Below are positions 8,538 to 18,094 of a stretch of 64,000 nucleotides of DNA, piece by piece (position 1 is the stretch's first letter; each line of letters begins with the position of its first letter). Both the position numbers and the translations under genes were made by a program. Below the pieces are notes generated by a model. The model made no database searches and was not told the origin of the DNA. It saw only the letters and a program-made list of their open reading frames with translations. The stretch comes from Colwellia echini (GTDB lineage: Bacteria; Pseudomonadota; Gammaproteobacteria; Enterobacterales; Alteromonadaceae): contig NZ_PJAI02000006.1 in assembly GCF_002843355.2 (NCBI RefSeq), forward strand, positions 62,001 to 126,000, written 5' to 3'.

Positions 8538-9389
8538 ATGCCGATTAGTGATATTGGTGCAGTAGAGAAACTTACTGCACAACTTGATAGTAATAATGTC
8601 GTTCAATATCAGCTGCCATTAGCAAGCTTAAATGGTGATGAAACGAAGCAAAGCATTGAATTAAATCCTTTAATAGGCAAAGAAATAAGCCTTAATTTCT
8701 CGGGTACTATTGCCTGTAAACATTGTGGAAAACGCACCAAAAAAAGTTATTCACAAGGCTACTGTTATCCTTGTATGACTAAACTGCCGCAGTGCGATAT
8801 GTGTATTATGAAACCTGAAACGTGTCATTTTGCGCAAGGTACTTGTCGTGACGCCCAATGGGGGGAGCGTAATTGCATGATTGAACATTATGTTTATCTT
8901 GCCAATAGTTCTGGTTTGAAAGTTGGTATAACTCGTCATACGCAAATTCCAACACGGTGGATTGATCAAGGGGCTTGCCAGGCTTTACCTATTTTTAAAG
9001 TAAGTACTCGCTTGCAATCAGGACTGGTAGAAACAGCTCTTGCAGAGTTTATTAGTGATAAAACTAATTGGCGCGCTATGTTAAAGGGGGAGCCAGAATC
9101 GATAGATTTAAAAGCAAAAGCGCAAGAGCTTATTCCAAGTATTGGTGAAAAACTTGCCGAACTTCGCCTTAAGTTTGGTGAAGGTGCGGTAGTAGAGTTA
9201 GATGCGGAGGTACAAGATATACATTACCCTGTAAGTGAATACCTTACTAAAATCAGTTCATTTAATTTTGATAAAACAGATACGGTTACAGGTGTTTTAC
9301 TTGGTATTAAAGGCCAGTATTTGATTTTTGATAAAGGCGTTATTAATATGCGCAAGTTTAGTTCATATCAAATAAGCATTAATTATTAG
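8538..9389 (+). CDS. DUF2797 family protein with zinc-ribbon-like cysteines
   Basis: A 283-residue protein of the uncharacterised DUF2797 family. A cysteine-rich region at about residues 58-115 holds CKHCGK, CYPCM, CDMC, CHF, CRD and NCM pairs, likely binding one or two metals. It is followed by HYVYLANSSGLKVGITR and then PTRWIDQGA, which resembles the GIY-YIG core with its downstream Arg, so the fold may be a divergent GIY-YIG nuclease. No reaction is known to me. It lies about 90 bp after arfB on the same strand and might be cotranscribed with it. Confidence 0.75.
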   Translation: MPISDIGAVEKLTAQLDSNNVVQYQLPLASLNGDETKQSIELNPLIGKEISLNFSGTIACKHCGKRTKKSYSQGYCYPCMTKLPQCDMCIMKPETCHFAQGTCRDAQWGERNCMIEHYVYLANSSGLKVGITRHTQIPTRWIDQGACQALPIFKVSTRLQSGLVETALAEFISDKTNWRAMLKGEPESIDLKAKAQELIPSIGEKLAELRLKFGEGAVVELDAEVQDIHYPVSEYLTKISSFNFDKTDTVTGVLLGIKGQYLIFDKGVINMRKFSSYQISINY

Positions 9390-9530
9390 CTTACTTGTTA
9401 CAAGTAAATAACATAATATTTAATTTTAAGTTATGTTAATAGGATAATATAGCGAATAAAATAATTATTTAGCTATAGTTAAGAACAATATTAGAGTCGT
9501 AAAGACAGACTGAATATGTAAGGTGAATAA

Positions 9531-10382
9531 ATGACCGTTGATGATTATGTTGAGCAAGCCAGCGAAATATTTGTTTTGTCGGATTCTTTTTTCAGGATCA
9601 GAGAGTTAATTGATGATGAAACAACCACAATAGATGATATTGCTGAGGTTATCTTGCTTGATCCTGCGCTCACAGCCTCAGTATTAAAGCTATCTAATAG
9701 CCCATTTTTTAATTATCCAGGCAAAATTGATACTATTTCTAAAGCGGTTTTAGTGCTGGGGATTACTGAAGTTTATAACCTAGTGATTGCTTACTTTACT
9801 ACTGAAGCTTTTAAAAATATTGAGGCTGCTCAAGCTTATCTTGATACTTTTTGGATTAGGTGTGTCGATTGTGCTCTACTCATGAAGTATTTAGGTAGTA
9901 CTTTAGGTATTGCTCATTCTGAGCGATTATTTATTTTAGGTTTATTGCATAATTTAGGTGAGTTGGTTGTTCATCAAGTTGATCCGGTAAAACAATTTGA
10001 TTGTGAAAGTAATGATATTAACTTGTTACCTTGGGTACAACAGCAAAATATTTTAGGTTTTACCTTAGGTGAATGTTCAGCAGGGTTATTAAAAGAGTGG
10101 CAGTTACCTTACAGTATTTTTTCAGCTATCCGTGATCAAGATCTTGAAGACTTAAACCAATACCCCGTAGAAACACAGTTGTTATATATTGCAAAAAGAG
10201 TGATGAGTAAAATTCAGATCTTTAAAGATCAGGATATAAGTTACAGTGACTTAATCTCTGAAGAGCTGTTAACCGAGCTTTGTATTGATAATGCGATGCT
10301 AGATAATGCAGTTGCGTATTGTGATTTAGAGCGCATTACATTGCTAGGTATTTTAAACCCTAACGCGGTAATGCTCTATTAA
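9531..10382 (+). CDS. HDOD domain protein (paralogue 2)
   Basis: A 283-residue single-domain HDOD protein, collinear with the one at 1614-2456. Shared features are DDIAEVILLDPALTASVLKLSNSPFF, DTISKAVLVLGITEVY and LFILGLLHNLGELVVHQ. This copy keeps an H-N pair (LLHNLGE) where the other has QNFGE. A good AAGGTGA site precedes the ATG. A strong terminator follows at 10438-10469, so the unit is probably monocistronic. The two copies suggest an old duplication within the lineage. Role is likely regulatory; the target is unknown. Confidence 0.85.
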   Translation: MTVDDYVEQASEIFVLSDSFFRIRELIDDETTTIDDIAEVILLDPALTASVLKLSNSPFFNYPGKIDTISKAVLVLGITEVYNLVIAYFTTEAFKNIEAAQAYLDTFWIRCVDCALLMKYLGSTLGIAHSERLFILGLLHNLGELVVHQVDPVKQFDCESNDINLLPWVQQQNILGFTLGECSAGLLKEWQLPYSIFSAIRDQDLEDLNQYPVETQLLYIAKRVMSKIQIFKDQDISYSDLISEELLTELCIDNAMLDNAVAYCDLERITLLGILNPNAVMLY

Positions 10383-10437
10383 TCTAGTCTTGTAAGCTAA
10401 TGAATTAGTACTGTTGTGTTTGTATACTGTTAGCCAA

Positions 10438-10469
10438 AGCCCGATAAACTCAATTTATCGGGCTTTTTT
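10438..10469 (+). terminator. Rho-independent terminator after the HDOD gene
   Basis: A perfect 11-bp stem, AGCCCGATAAA (10438-10448) and TTTATCGGGCT (10454-10464), with a CTCAA loop is followed by six T. It ends the + strand HDOD transcript and lies just downstream of the convergent flavoprotein gene. Confidence 0.9.
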
Positions 10470-10506
10470 GTTAGTTTGACTTGTACCATCACCATCACCA
10501 TTACTA

Positions 10507-12180
10507 TTACCTTGGATTATAACGAGCTTGGCTTAATATATTATTAGGATCTAAGCTGTTTTTTAAGCTATCAACTGTACGCCAAAAGTCACTGTTTTTA
10601 TCAAGTAAGTACTGTTGTTGATCAATATTGAGGCGATAAGGTACAAAGCCTTTTTTAAGTCCTAATTTAACTAATTCGGCTATGCAATTATGCGCATCGG
10701 TTGTTGCTTGTCGATTGCTCAAATCAAAAACAATGGGAATAGTGCTATCAACACAATCATGTTTTAAATTGGTGAAGGTGATGAAAGGCTCAATATTAAA
10801 TTGCGGGCAGGTTTGCCTGATAAAATTGACAAACTCACGCATTTTATCTGCTTTCATTGGTACTAACGGCGCGTACCAAAGTAAGCCACAGCCATCATCG
10901 GCGGGGGATAATTTATTTGTCTCAATATTTTTACTGTTTTTATTGCGCCAATAAGCTAGTTTTAAAGCAACCTTATTTGGTTTACCTAACATTATTTCTT
11001 TACCTTGATCGAATGCGGCGAGTTGCTCTGTTAATTTTAATAAAGCAGCAGAGTGCTTGATTAAGTTGTTAGGTAAGTAATTAATAAACTTGTTGGTGAG
11101 GGTAATAGCTAAACTATTCGAATAAATACGTTTACATGGAATTTGCTTAAAAATGGCATCAATATCGGCTTTTACAGCTCTAACAACCCGTTTACTGCCA
11201 TAAATACTGCCAACAATAGTCCAATTGGGAGTGGGTGATTTATTGGTTAATGTCTTAATATCACAAGCACTCATTACTTTATGGGCTTCATTGCCGTTGG
11301 GGTTGGCAGCAAACATTGATAATAATCGACGTTGATCCATTAAATTAATTGATCCCACAATTCCTTCATAAGTTTGTAATACTTCTTTAATTAAAGGAAC
11401 AGCTTGTTCAAGTAGGTCATCGTTTTTTAATTGAATAAAAAAAGCTGTGAAATCAGGCTTTAATTTTGCTAAACGCAAGGTCATTTGGCTAACTATACCA
11501 AGATTTGACTGGCTAAAAAGTCCCTCTAAATAAGGCCCCAACCCCCATTTGAATGTTTTATCAACAAGTTTTTCTGTGCTTTGATCTAACTCATTAATCG
11601 CTGATTGATAAGGCGTGCCGTTAGCCCAATAACCTCGGATACTAGTAACTGCTCCAAAGTGATCTGTATAAGGAGTAATACCATAACCACGCTCTAAGGC
11701 ATTAGAGAGGATAGCGCAATCTGGCCCCGCTCCGGTAACCGGAACCATATATGGATGTTGATTACTTTGTAAAAATTCGCTTAATTGCTGTTGAGTAACA
11801 CCTGGCTCAATGGTGACTAAACCTAGATCGCTGTCAAAGTGACTAATAGTCGTTAACTTACTTAAATCTAATAAGATAATGGCGTTATGCAAACCTGCAG
11901 GTTGGCTGCTACCATAACCCCAGTTTTTACCACTACTGATCGGATAAAGTGAAAAGGCGAGTTGTTCATCTGTTGCGTATTGATTGGCTAAATCAAGCAT
12001 TGCTTTTATTTCATAAGCTTGCGTTAAGGTGACAACGGCCATTAATTGTCTTTTTTTATACTCAAAATGATCAAAGCCTTCAGTATTTTTAATATGCTGA
12101 GCAAGTACGTCAAAGTCAAATGACACAACAGAATTGGCGGAAAGTACACTTTCAATCAGTGAGGTTAATGTTGGTGACAT
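10507..12180 (-). CDS. FAD-linked oxidase of the VAO/PCMH family
   Basis: A 557-residue flavoprotein. The N-terminal FAD-binding_4 domain is seen in FALYPISSGKNWGYGSS, LDLSKLTTISHFD, VTIEPGVTQQQLSEFL and TGAGPDCAILSNALERGYG. It is followed by LFSQSNLGIVSQMTLRL and a C-terminal substrate domain ending in LDPNNILSQARY. The layout is that of 4-cresol dehydrogenase or vanillyl-alcohol oxidase relatives. The usual His for covalent FAD attachment cannot be assigned with certainty. It is followed 19 bp upstream in the genome by the FeeM-like acyltransferase on the same strand, so the two are likely cotranscribed, acyltransferase first. Substrate unknown. Confidence 0.85.
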   Translation of the reverse strand: MSPTLTSLIESVLSANSVVSFDFDVLAQHIKNTEGFDHFEYKKRQLMAVVTLTQAYEIKAMLDLANQYATDEQLAFSLYPISSGKNWGYGSSQPAGLHNAIILLDLSKLTTISHFDSDLGLVTIEPGVTQQQLSEFLQSNQHPYMVPVTGAGPDCAILSNALERGYGITPYTDHFGAVTSIRGYWANGTPYQSAINELDQSTEKLVDKTFKWGLGPYLEGLFSQSNLGIVSQMTLRLAKLKPDFTAFFIQLKNDDLLEQAVPLIKEVLQTYEGIVGSINLMDQRRLLSMFAANPNGNEAHKVMSACDIKTLTNKSPTPNWTIVGSIYGSKRVVRAVKADIDAIFKQIPCKRIYSNSLAITLTNKFINYLPNNLIKHSAALLKLTEQLAAFDQGKEIMLGKPNKVALKLAYWRNKNSKNIETNKLSPADDGCGLLWYAPLVPMKADKMREFVNFIRQTCPQFNIEPFITFTNLKHDCVDSTIPIVFDLSNRQATTDAHNCIAELVKLGLKKGFVPYRLNIDQQQYLLDKNSDFWRTVDSLKNSLDPNNILSQARYNPR

Positions 12181-12199
12181 AAGTTAGTAAATTTTAATA

Positions 12200-12907
12200 T
12201 TAAGAGTGTTTTGTATGGGATAGTTGTGCACTTATATTTTTCTCTATGATGTTATAAAGCTTCATAAAATCAGGTGATAATTGTGCGGTAAAGTCTGTTG
12301 GCTTGATGTAATAGGGAGCTCGTAGTCCATGATAATCAACAGCTGGGCCGAGTTGTTTAAAATTAATACCAACAAATTTCATACTACGGGCTAATCTTGG
12401 CTCCATCATTACGTATGTATGTTTTATACCTTGCTTCATACACATAATAGCGGCCGACATATAAAGCCCTATAGCAATAAAAGGAAAGCAACGTAACTCT
12501 GTTTCTGAATAGGTGATTTCGCTTATAACACCTGTGGCACAGCCTTTAAAGTTATCGGCTTTACGACGGCGAAAGCTTGATCTAACGGCTAAGCGAGATA
12601 TCTCCCCAATTTCATGGCGAGCAAAGGCTTCGGGACGGAAGTCTTTATTAGTAATTGAACTTGAACAATATTTTTCTATTGGCAGTAATTCACTCTCACT
12701 ATTTGAAGTGACAAGGCGAACGCAGCTAGTGAAATGCTGAGATTCTATATGTTGAATTAAAGAAAATGTTGAGCGGTAATCAAACTCATCGGTTTCTTGT
12801 CCGTTAGCCCGCATGTCTTCATAAGCAAGTTCTTCACAGTAAACGTTATGACGAATTTTAAATGCTTCTACTTTTAACGTATCATTTAAAGCTATATGAG
12901 GCTGCAA
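12200..12907 (-). CDS. N-acyl amino acid synthase-like (FeeM / PEP-CTERM-associated) acyltransferase
   Basis: A GNAT-fold acyltransferase resembling FeeM-type N-acyl amino acid synthases and the acyltransferases found with PEP-CTERM/exosortase systems. Motifs seen are IRHNVYCEEL near the start, EISRLAVRSSFRRRK (acyl-ACP binding arm) and a C-terminal MEPRLARSMKFVGINFKQLGP. The coordinates given run from the first recognised start codon, TTG at 12907. The frame continues open upstream to about 13000 and reads SIAEHFIQFLQ just before the TTG, which looks like the true family N-terminus. The real start is therefore probably further upstream at a non-standard codon; see findings. No exosortase is visible here. 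Confidence 0.75.
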   Translation of the reverse strand: MQPHIALNDTLKVEAFKIRHNVYCEELAYEDMRANGQETDEFDYRSTFSLIQHIESQHFTSCVRLVTSNSESELLPIEKYCSSSITNKDFRPEAFARHEIGEISRLAVRSSFRRRKADNFKGCATGVISEITYSETELRCFPFIAIGLYMSAAIMCMKQGIKHTYVMMEPRLARSMKFVGINFKQLGPAVDYHGLRAPYYIKPTDFTAQLSPDFMKLYNIIEKNISAQLSHTKHS

Positions 12908-13284
12908 AAATTGAATGAAGTGTTCGGCGATACTATGTGTCGTTTTTTGTTTATTGATGATTGTAACCTTTTTAGTGAGGGGTGCTGGATTAATACTTGT
13001 TTATCATTGCCCATTGAACCGTCCGCTATGTTGTTCATTGTACTAATGATAATATAAAGTAAAATTTAAATAGCATAATTACTAAGTCTAATTACTAAGT
13101 TATTGTAAGTATAGATATAAATTTAGTTGAATGAGTAGTTTTTAATTTGTTTTTCTCGTTTTTCTCGTTTATTTTTTTGTTTAGTTGACGAAGAGGTGAG
13201 ATGGAGATCGTCTTTTCCTTATTGATTTATTTAGCGTATTATTTAACTCATAAATAACGTCACCTTTCTCACAGAAGAAACCCT
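12908..13284. other. Intergenic region between divergent acyltransferase and S1 protease genes
   Basis: The part next to the acyltransferase (about 12908-12960) is probably coding for its N-terminus. The rest is AT-rich and should carry both divergent promoters; I see no repeat, RNA or further open frame. A TTTTTCTCG direct repeat occurs near 13150-13170. Confidence 0.5.
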
Positions 13285-14052
13285 ATGCATAAACTTTTAC
13301 ATTTGTTATTTCTTGGCTCTGTATTAATCACACCAATAGCGCAGGCGGATTTTGTTGCTGTGGTTGCTAAAATTAAACCTTCTGTTGTTGGTATTGGCAC
13401 TCATACACCGACAAGTCGTCCACAAAACACCTTGCGCGGTACTGGTTTTGTTATTGGTAATGGCCTATATATTGTAACTAATGATCATGTATTGCCTACC
13501 GAGCTAGATAAAAATTTAATGCAGAAAATGGCGGTTTTTATTGGTTCAGGTAAAGAAGCTAAGGTCAGAGAGGCAGAAATTGTAGCGACTTCAAGTTTAT
13601 ATGATTTAGCTATCTTGAAAATATCAGGCACGCCGTTACCAGCTATGACCTTAAGTAATGGAGATATGGAGGCTGATGGTAGTGCTATTGCTTTCACCGG
13701 TTTCCCTATTGGTGCCGTGTTAGGTTTATACCCGGTTACTCACCGAGGTATTATTTCAAGCACCACACCGACAGTAATCCCTGCGGTTGCAGCAGAACAA
13801 ATTACCTTAAAAATGCTTAAGCGAATGAAAAATCCTTACTTAGTTTATCAATTAGATGCGACCGCTTATCCCGGTAATAGCGGTAGCGCTATGTATGATA
13901 AAACAACAGGTGAGGTACTTGGTATAATCAACAAAGTCTTTGTACAATCTACTAAAGAGTCGGTGATGAGTACACCTAGCGGTATTACTTATGCAATACC
14001 GGTAAAGTATCTACAAGAAGTGTTGCGCAAAAATAATATTAATATTAATTAA
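13285..14052 (+). CDS. Secreted trypsin-like serine protease without PDZ domain
   Basis: A 255-residue protein with a clear signal peptide (MHKLLHLLFL to about IAQA-DF). The S1 catalytic triad is intact: His68 in TNDHVLP, Asp107 in YDLAILKI and Ser199 in YPGNSGSAM. The layout is that of HtrA/DegP protease domains, but the protein ends right after the protease fold and has no PDZ domain, so it would lack HtrA-type substrate gating. A 20-residue insert between strands (PTVIPAVAAEQITLKMLKRM) may be its regulatory loop. It is expected in the periplasm or outside. It stands alone. degS and degQ/degP elsewhere in the window are the full HtrA proteins. Confidence 0.88.
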   Translation: MHKLLHLLFLGSVLITPIAQADFVAVVAKIKPSVVGIGTHTPTSRPQNTLRGTGFVIGNGLYIVTNDHVLPTELDKNLMQKMAVFIGSGKEAKVREAEIVATSSLYDLAILKISGTPLPAMTLSNGDMEADGSAIAFTGFPIGAVLGLYPVTHRGIISSTTPTVIPAVAAEQITLKMLKRMKNPYLVYQLDATAYPGNSGSAMYDKTTGEVLGIINKVFVQSTKESVMSTPSGITYAIPVKYLQEVLRKNNININ

Positions 14053-14249
14053 ATAACCGAAACACGGGATAAGCAATGTTACACAACAAAGCTATTTCTA
14101 CTCGTTTTCAGCGTTACTTTTATTATCAATAGCTAATTATTTATTACATAAAAGTGCATTGATAACGAATGAACTATCATCATTGTCTGAAAACATAAGT
14201 TTATGTGCTAATTTTCATTTACTTATAAAATTCATTATTCAAGTTCAGG

Positions 14250-15038
14250 TTATTTAGGTTGCACTACGGCTATATTAGGGATGACTTTAGCTGATTTATT
14301 AGTGATTTCGGGGTGTTTAGCGGTTATAGAATACAAGCTTGATAATGGCACTAATTCAATATTATGTGATGCTAAAGTTGGAATGAGCCTATGTAACATG
14401 ACGATGGTTTCAGGGTGAGGGTGAGCTATTGCTATTGCTGATTGATGCTGCTGAGCCAAGCTAATAAGTTGTGTAAATTGTTGGGTTAAATAGGCTTCAG
14501 TTAACTCATTATCTAAAAAAATCTGCCTCGTTTTTACTGGTACACCTAAATCAAGTGCGGCTTGACCCGCTTGTGATTTAGCACTAGTTTTACTATCTAA
14601 AAATAGCAAATTATTCTGTTTTAAAAACGCCATAGTCCACGCCATGGGTTGATAAAGTTGGGTGAGGTAACTACCCATATGATTATTAATACCAATGGCA
14701 AAAGGGATTTCCGCAAAAGACTTGGCTAAGCTTTGATTAATGTCCTGCTTGTTCATATCACTAGTTAACGCACCAGGGCCGAGTTTTTTGTTGTTTTCAG
14801 ACTCCATTGGAATATGAATTAACACATCATGATTTTCTTTATTGGCTTGTTCCGCAAGTGTTTTCCCGTAAGTTGTGTGCGGTAAAACAGCATAAGTAAT
14901 ATTACCTGGTAAGGTTAATGCTTGTTTGTCTGAATCCCGGTAACCCATATCATCAATGACAATAGCAATTTGATTGGCTTTAGCCATGCTTGGGCTACAG
15001 AACAGGATAAGTATGAGTGGCAGTAAAATATTTAGCAC
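14250..15038 (-). CDS. yibQ: Divergent polysaccharide deacetylase family protein (YibQ)
   Basis: A 262-residue periplasmic protein of the divergent polysaccharide deacetylase family. After a signal peptide (to about SMAKA) come AIVIDDMGYRDSD, the NodB-like DD motif; VLIHIPMES, equivalent of the second motif; and INNHMGSYL with the metal-ligand histidine region. IAIAHPHPET near the end supplies another His cluster. The start is GTG at 15038, since it gives a normal leader. It lies about 200 bp downstream of envC on the same strand, the conserved envC-yibQ order, and probably acts in peptidoglycan or glycan processing. The biochemical activity is not established for the family. Confidence 0.85.
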   Translation of the reverse strand: MLNILLPLILILFCSPSMAKANQIAIVIDDMGYRDSDKQALTLPGNITYAVLPHTTYGKTLAEQANKENHDVLIHIPMESENNKKLGPGALTSDMNKQDINQSLAKSFAEIPFAIGINNHMGSYLTQLYQPMAWTMAFLKQNNLLFLDSKTSAKSQAGQAALDLGVPVKTRQIFLDNELTEAYLTQQFTQLISLAQQHQSAIAIAHPHPETIVMLHRLIPTLASHNIELVPLSSLYSITAKHPEITNKSAKVIPNIAVVQPK

Positions 15039-15235
15039 AAGATAGTTGTTCTCATATTATTTTTTATTAGAGGTTGTTGATCTTTAAGGTTTAATTTATA
15101 TGACGTTATCGTATGTTCATTTAGTCAGCCATACATGTTCTGTCTTAGGTACTCTTGATGCAAAGGAGTCCAAATAAGCTACTGTAAAAGCAATATAGAA
15201 AGTTCAACGTCTTAATGTTACTGATAAAGTAGGCG

Positions 15236-16423
15236 TTATTTACACCAAAGTTTAGGGTTTAGTACTTTACCACGGTGACGAATTTCAAAGTATAAGCCAG
15301 ATTGATCTAGGCCTCCACTTTGTCCGACCAAAGCTATTGGTTCACCTGTTTCCACACGGTCTCCAACAGACTTTAATAAAGTCTGATTGTGCGCATATAA
15401 ACTCATGTAGCCGCTACCATGATCAATTACCGTTAATAAACCATAACCTTTGAGCCAATCTGAAAATATTACAGTGCCGTTATGAATGGTTTGTACTTGT
15501 CGACTCAGTGGTGCACCAATTAGTACACCTTTCCACTTTAGGTAACCTTGTTTATTAGTGCCAAAACTATGCAAAATATTGCCTTTTACAGGCCAAGAGA
15601 GTTTTCGTTTTAACTTACTTAACCCTGTTAGATCAATTTCGGCTTGTAAAATAGCCGCTAATTTATTTAAGGCTTGGTTTAAGTTATTTTCTTCTGCTTT
15701 TAGTTTATTTAATTGTTGCTGGCTTGAGAGTAACTGATTGCTAAGTTGCTGTAATGTTGTTTTACGTTGGTTTTTACTCGCTCTAAATTCGGCGTCTTGT
15801 TGTAGTTGCTCAACTTTTAGCTGGTTTAAGTGTTCAATTTGGTTTTGATGCTCAATAGTGACGTTTGATAATTGCTCAATAATGACCTTGAATTTATCTA
15901 TTTCTTTGATTCTTGCTTGATTAAGGTATTGATAGTAGCTAATGGTTCGTTGAATTTTTTCACTTTGATCTTGGTTTAATAGCAACTTAAGGTAGTCGTG
16001 TTGACCTGTGGTGTAAGCGGATCTTAATTGTTGAGCTAACAGTGTTTCTTGTTTTTGTTTAGCGATAGTTAGCTGGGTTTTTTCAGCGGCTAATTTGTTG
16101 ATTTCTTGTTGAGTATTGCGTAAGTCGAGTTCTATTTTATTGATTGCCTTAGTTACTTTCGCTATGGCTAAATCATCATTTTTGAGTTGTTGTTCTAAAC
16201 TACTGCGTTGTTTATTGGTATCAAAAATATTGGATTCTTGCTCGGCGATGGCTTTTTGCACGTCGCTGAGTTTGGCGCGATGTAGCTGCTGCGCGTTTTC
16301 ATTATCGTTGTTTTTGGCTGCTTTTACAGGGTAAGTATATAACAAACTTAACATAATTAAGCTTGTTATAACAATTTGCAATAGCTGCTTATTAAGGAAG
16401 TGCGAGTGGATAAACGATCTCAT
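15236..16423 (-). CDS. envC: Murein hydrolase activator EnvC (LytM/M23 domain)
   Basis: A 395-residue protein with an N-terminal signal segment (to about PVKAA), a long coiled coil rich in Gln, Leu and Lys (about residues 45-255) and a C-terminal LytM domain. In the LytM domain the usual zinc-ligand pattern is broken (LKWKGVLIGA instead of H-x-G-D), as expected for EnvC, which activates AmiA/AmiB amidases rather than cutting murein itself. VIDHGSGYMSLYAHNQTLLKSVG and FEIRHRGKVLNP are the conserved surface strands. It sits next to gpmI on the same strand, as in E. coli. The coiled coil binds FtsEX in known systems. Confidence 0.92.
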   Translation of the reverse strand: MRSFIHSHFLNKQLLQIVITSLIMLSLLYTYPVKAAKNNDNENAQQLHRAKLSDVQKAIAEQESNIFDTNKQRSSLEQQLKNDDLAIAKVTKAINKIELDLRNTQQEINKLAAEKTQLTIAKQKQETLLAQQLRSAYTTGQHDYLKLLLNQDQSEKIQRTISYYQYLNQARIKEIDKFKVIIEQLSNVTIEHQNQIEHLNQLKVEQLQQDAEFRASKNQRKTTLQQLSNQLLSSQQQLNKLKAEENNLNQALNKLAAILQAEIDLTGLSKLKRKLSWPVKGNILHSFGTNKQGYLKWKGVLIGAPLSRQVQTIHNGTVIFSDWLKGYGLLTVIDHGSGYMSLYAHNQTLLKSVGDRVETGEPIALVGQSGGLDQSGLYFEIRHRGKVLNPKLWCK

Positions 16424-16531
16424 ATTTCAATTATTGGTAATAAAAATGATAGTAAAGTGATAAAAAATCAACGAATTAATATAGCACTTAGTTTATTGAT
16501 TTAATATCACTTAGTTTATCCTGTTAGCAAC

Positions 16532-18094
16532 TTACTTTGCTAACTGCATTAAGATAGAACCGGTCATTTCTTCTGGTTGCTCTATACCCATTAAATGTAA
16601 TACTGTTGGTGAAATATCACTTAATGTACCTGATGCTGCAGGTGTTGCGTTACGACCAACATAAATTAGAGGTACAGGTTCACAAGTATGTGCGGTGTGA
16701 GCTTGGCCTGAAATTGGGTCTAGCATTTGTTCAGCATTACCGTGGTCGGCTGTGATTAAACATTCGCCGCCAGTTGCTTTTAATGCTGTTACCACACGGC
16801 CAATACAGCTATCTACTGCTTCACAAGCTTTAATTGCTGCGGCAAGACTACCAGTATGACCAACCATATCGCCATTAGGGTAATTACAAACAATAAAGTC
16901 GTATTTGCCACTTTCAATTGCGCCAACAAGTTTGTCGGTTAACAGCGTAGAGTTCATTTCAGGTTGTAAATCGTATGTAGCAACATCTGGAGATGGTACT
17001 AAAATGCGCTCTTCACCTGGGTATTCGTCTTCTTTACCGCCACTGAAGAAGAAGGTGACGTGTGCATATTTTTCAGTTTCTGAAATACGTAACTGAGTTT
17101 TATCTTTTTTAGCTAACCATTCACCCATTACATTGTGTAATGCGGTTGGTTCAAAAGCTGATGGCGCATCAATATCTGCAGAATATTGAGTAAGCATAAC
17201 AAAGCTACTTGTTGCTGGCGTACGCTTTCTTGTAAAACCATCAAAATCAGCTTCAGTAAAACAACGGCTAAATTGACGCGCGCGGTCAGCTCTAAAGTTC
17301 ATAAAAATTAACGCATCACCATCTTCAACTTTAATGGTTTCGCCAGACGGTGTAGTGATTGCACTAGCACCAACAAATTCGTCATTTTCATCACGTTCGT
17401 AAGCGGCATTTAATGCATCGAGTGCATCACTGTATTGGTGTAAGCCTTCGCCACTTACCATAACATCATAAGCAGCTTCAACACGTTCCCAGCGTTGATC
17501 TCTGTCCATGGCATAGTAACGACCGATAACAGATGCTATTTGACCTTCGCCGTCATTTTCATCTTTAAATAATTCATTAAATTTTTGTTGGGCTTTTTCA
17601 ATAGACGCTTGTGCACTGCGTGGCGGGGTATCGCGACCATCTAAAAATGCGTGTAAATACACCTTTTTAGCACCGCGTTTTTTAGCCAATTCCATCATCG
17701 CAAAAATATGATCTTCATGACTGTGTACGCCGCCAGGAGAAAGTAAACCAAATATATGCACGGCTTTGTCTTTTTCTACTGCGCCATCTACTGCTTTACA
17801 TAATGTAGGGTTTTCAAAAAAGTCACCATCAAGGATAGATTTAGTAATACGGGTGAATTCTTGATAAACGACACGGCCAGCGCCTAAATTAACATGGCCA
17901 ACTTCAGAGTTGCCCATTTGTCCGTCAGGTAAACCTACGGCCATACCTGAGGTGTCAATTAACATATTAGGGTAATTTGCCTTTAAATCGTCTAATACTG
18001 GAGTGTTAGCTTGATGAATAGCATTTGAGCTAGTTTCTTCGCTGTATCCCCAACCATCTAGAATCATCAGAACTGTTGATTTTTTATTAGCCAT
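16532..18094 (-). CDS. gpmI: 2,3-bisphosphoglycerate-independent phosphoglycerate mutase
   Basis: A 520-residue enzyme that interconverts 3- and 2-phosphoglycerate in glycolysis with two Mn ions. Motifs: [12 protein letters not shown] (metal), [14 protein letters not shown] with the phospho-accepting Ser, [36 protein letters not shown] and [11 protein letters not shown]. The open frame extends 20 codons upstream to 18154, but MANKKST at 18094 with a GGGAAAAGAA site just before it matches the family start and length (514 in E. coli). It is divergent from yibN, with about 200 bp between. Confidence 0.96.
   Translation of the reverse strand: MANKKSTVLMILDGWGYSEETSSNAIHQANTPVLDDLKANYPNMLIDTSGMAVGLPDGQMGNSEVGHVNLGAGRVVYQEFTRITKSILDGDFFENPTLCKAVDGAVEKDKAVHIFGLLSPGGVHSHEDHIFAMMELAKKRGAKKVYLHAFLDGRDTPPRSAQASIEKAQQKFNELFKDENDGEGQIASVIGRYYAMDRDQRWERVEAAYDVMVSGEGLHQYSDALDALNAAYERDENDEFVGASAITTPSGETIKVEDGDALIFMNFRADRARQFSRCFTEADFDGFTRKRTPATSSFVMLTQYSADIDAPSAFEPTALHNVMGEWLAKKDKTQLRISETEKYAHVTFFFSGGKEDEYPGEERILVPSPDVATYDLQPEMNSTLLTDKLVGAIESGKYDFIVCNYPNGDMVGHTGSLAAAIKACEAVDSCIGRVVTALKATGGECLITADHGNAEQMLDPISGQAHTAHTCEPVPLIYVGRNATPAASGTLSDISPTVLHLMGIEQPEEMTGSILMQLAK

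Noticed and set aside
10485-10502. ACCATC triplet-like repeat
   Set aside because: Only about three short units; too small to treat as a functional repeat.
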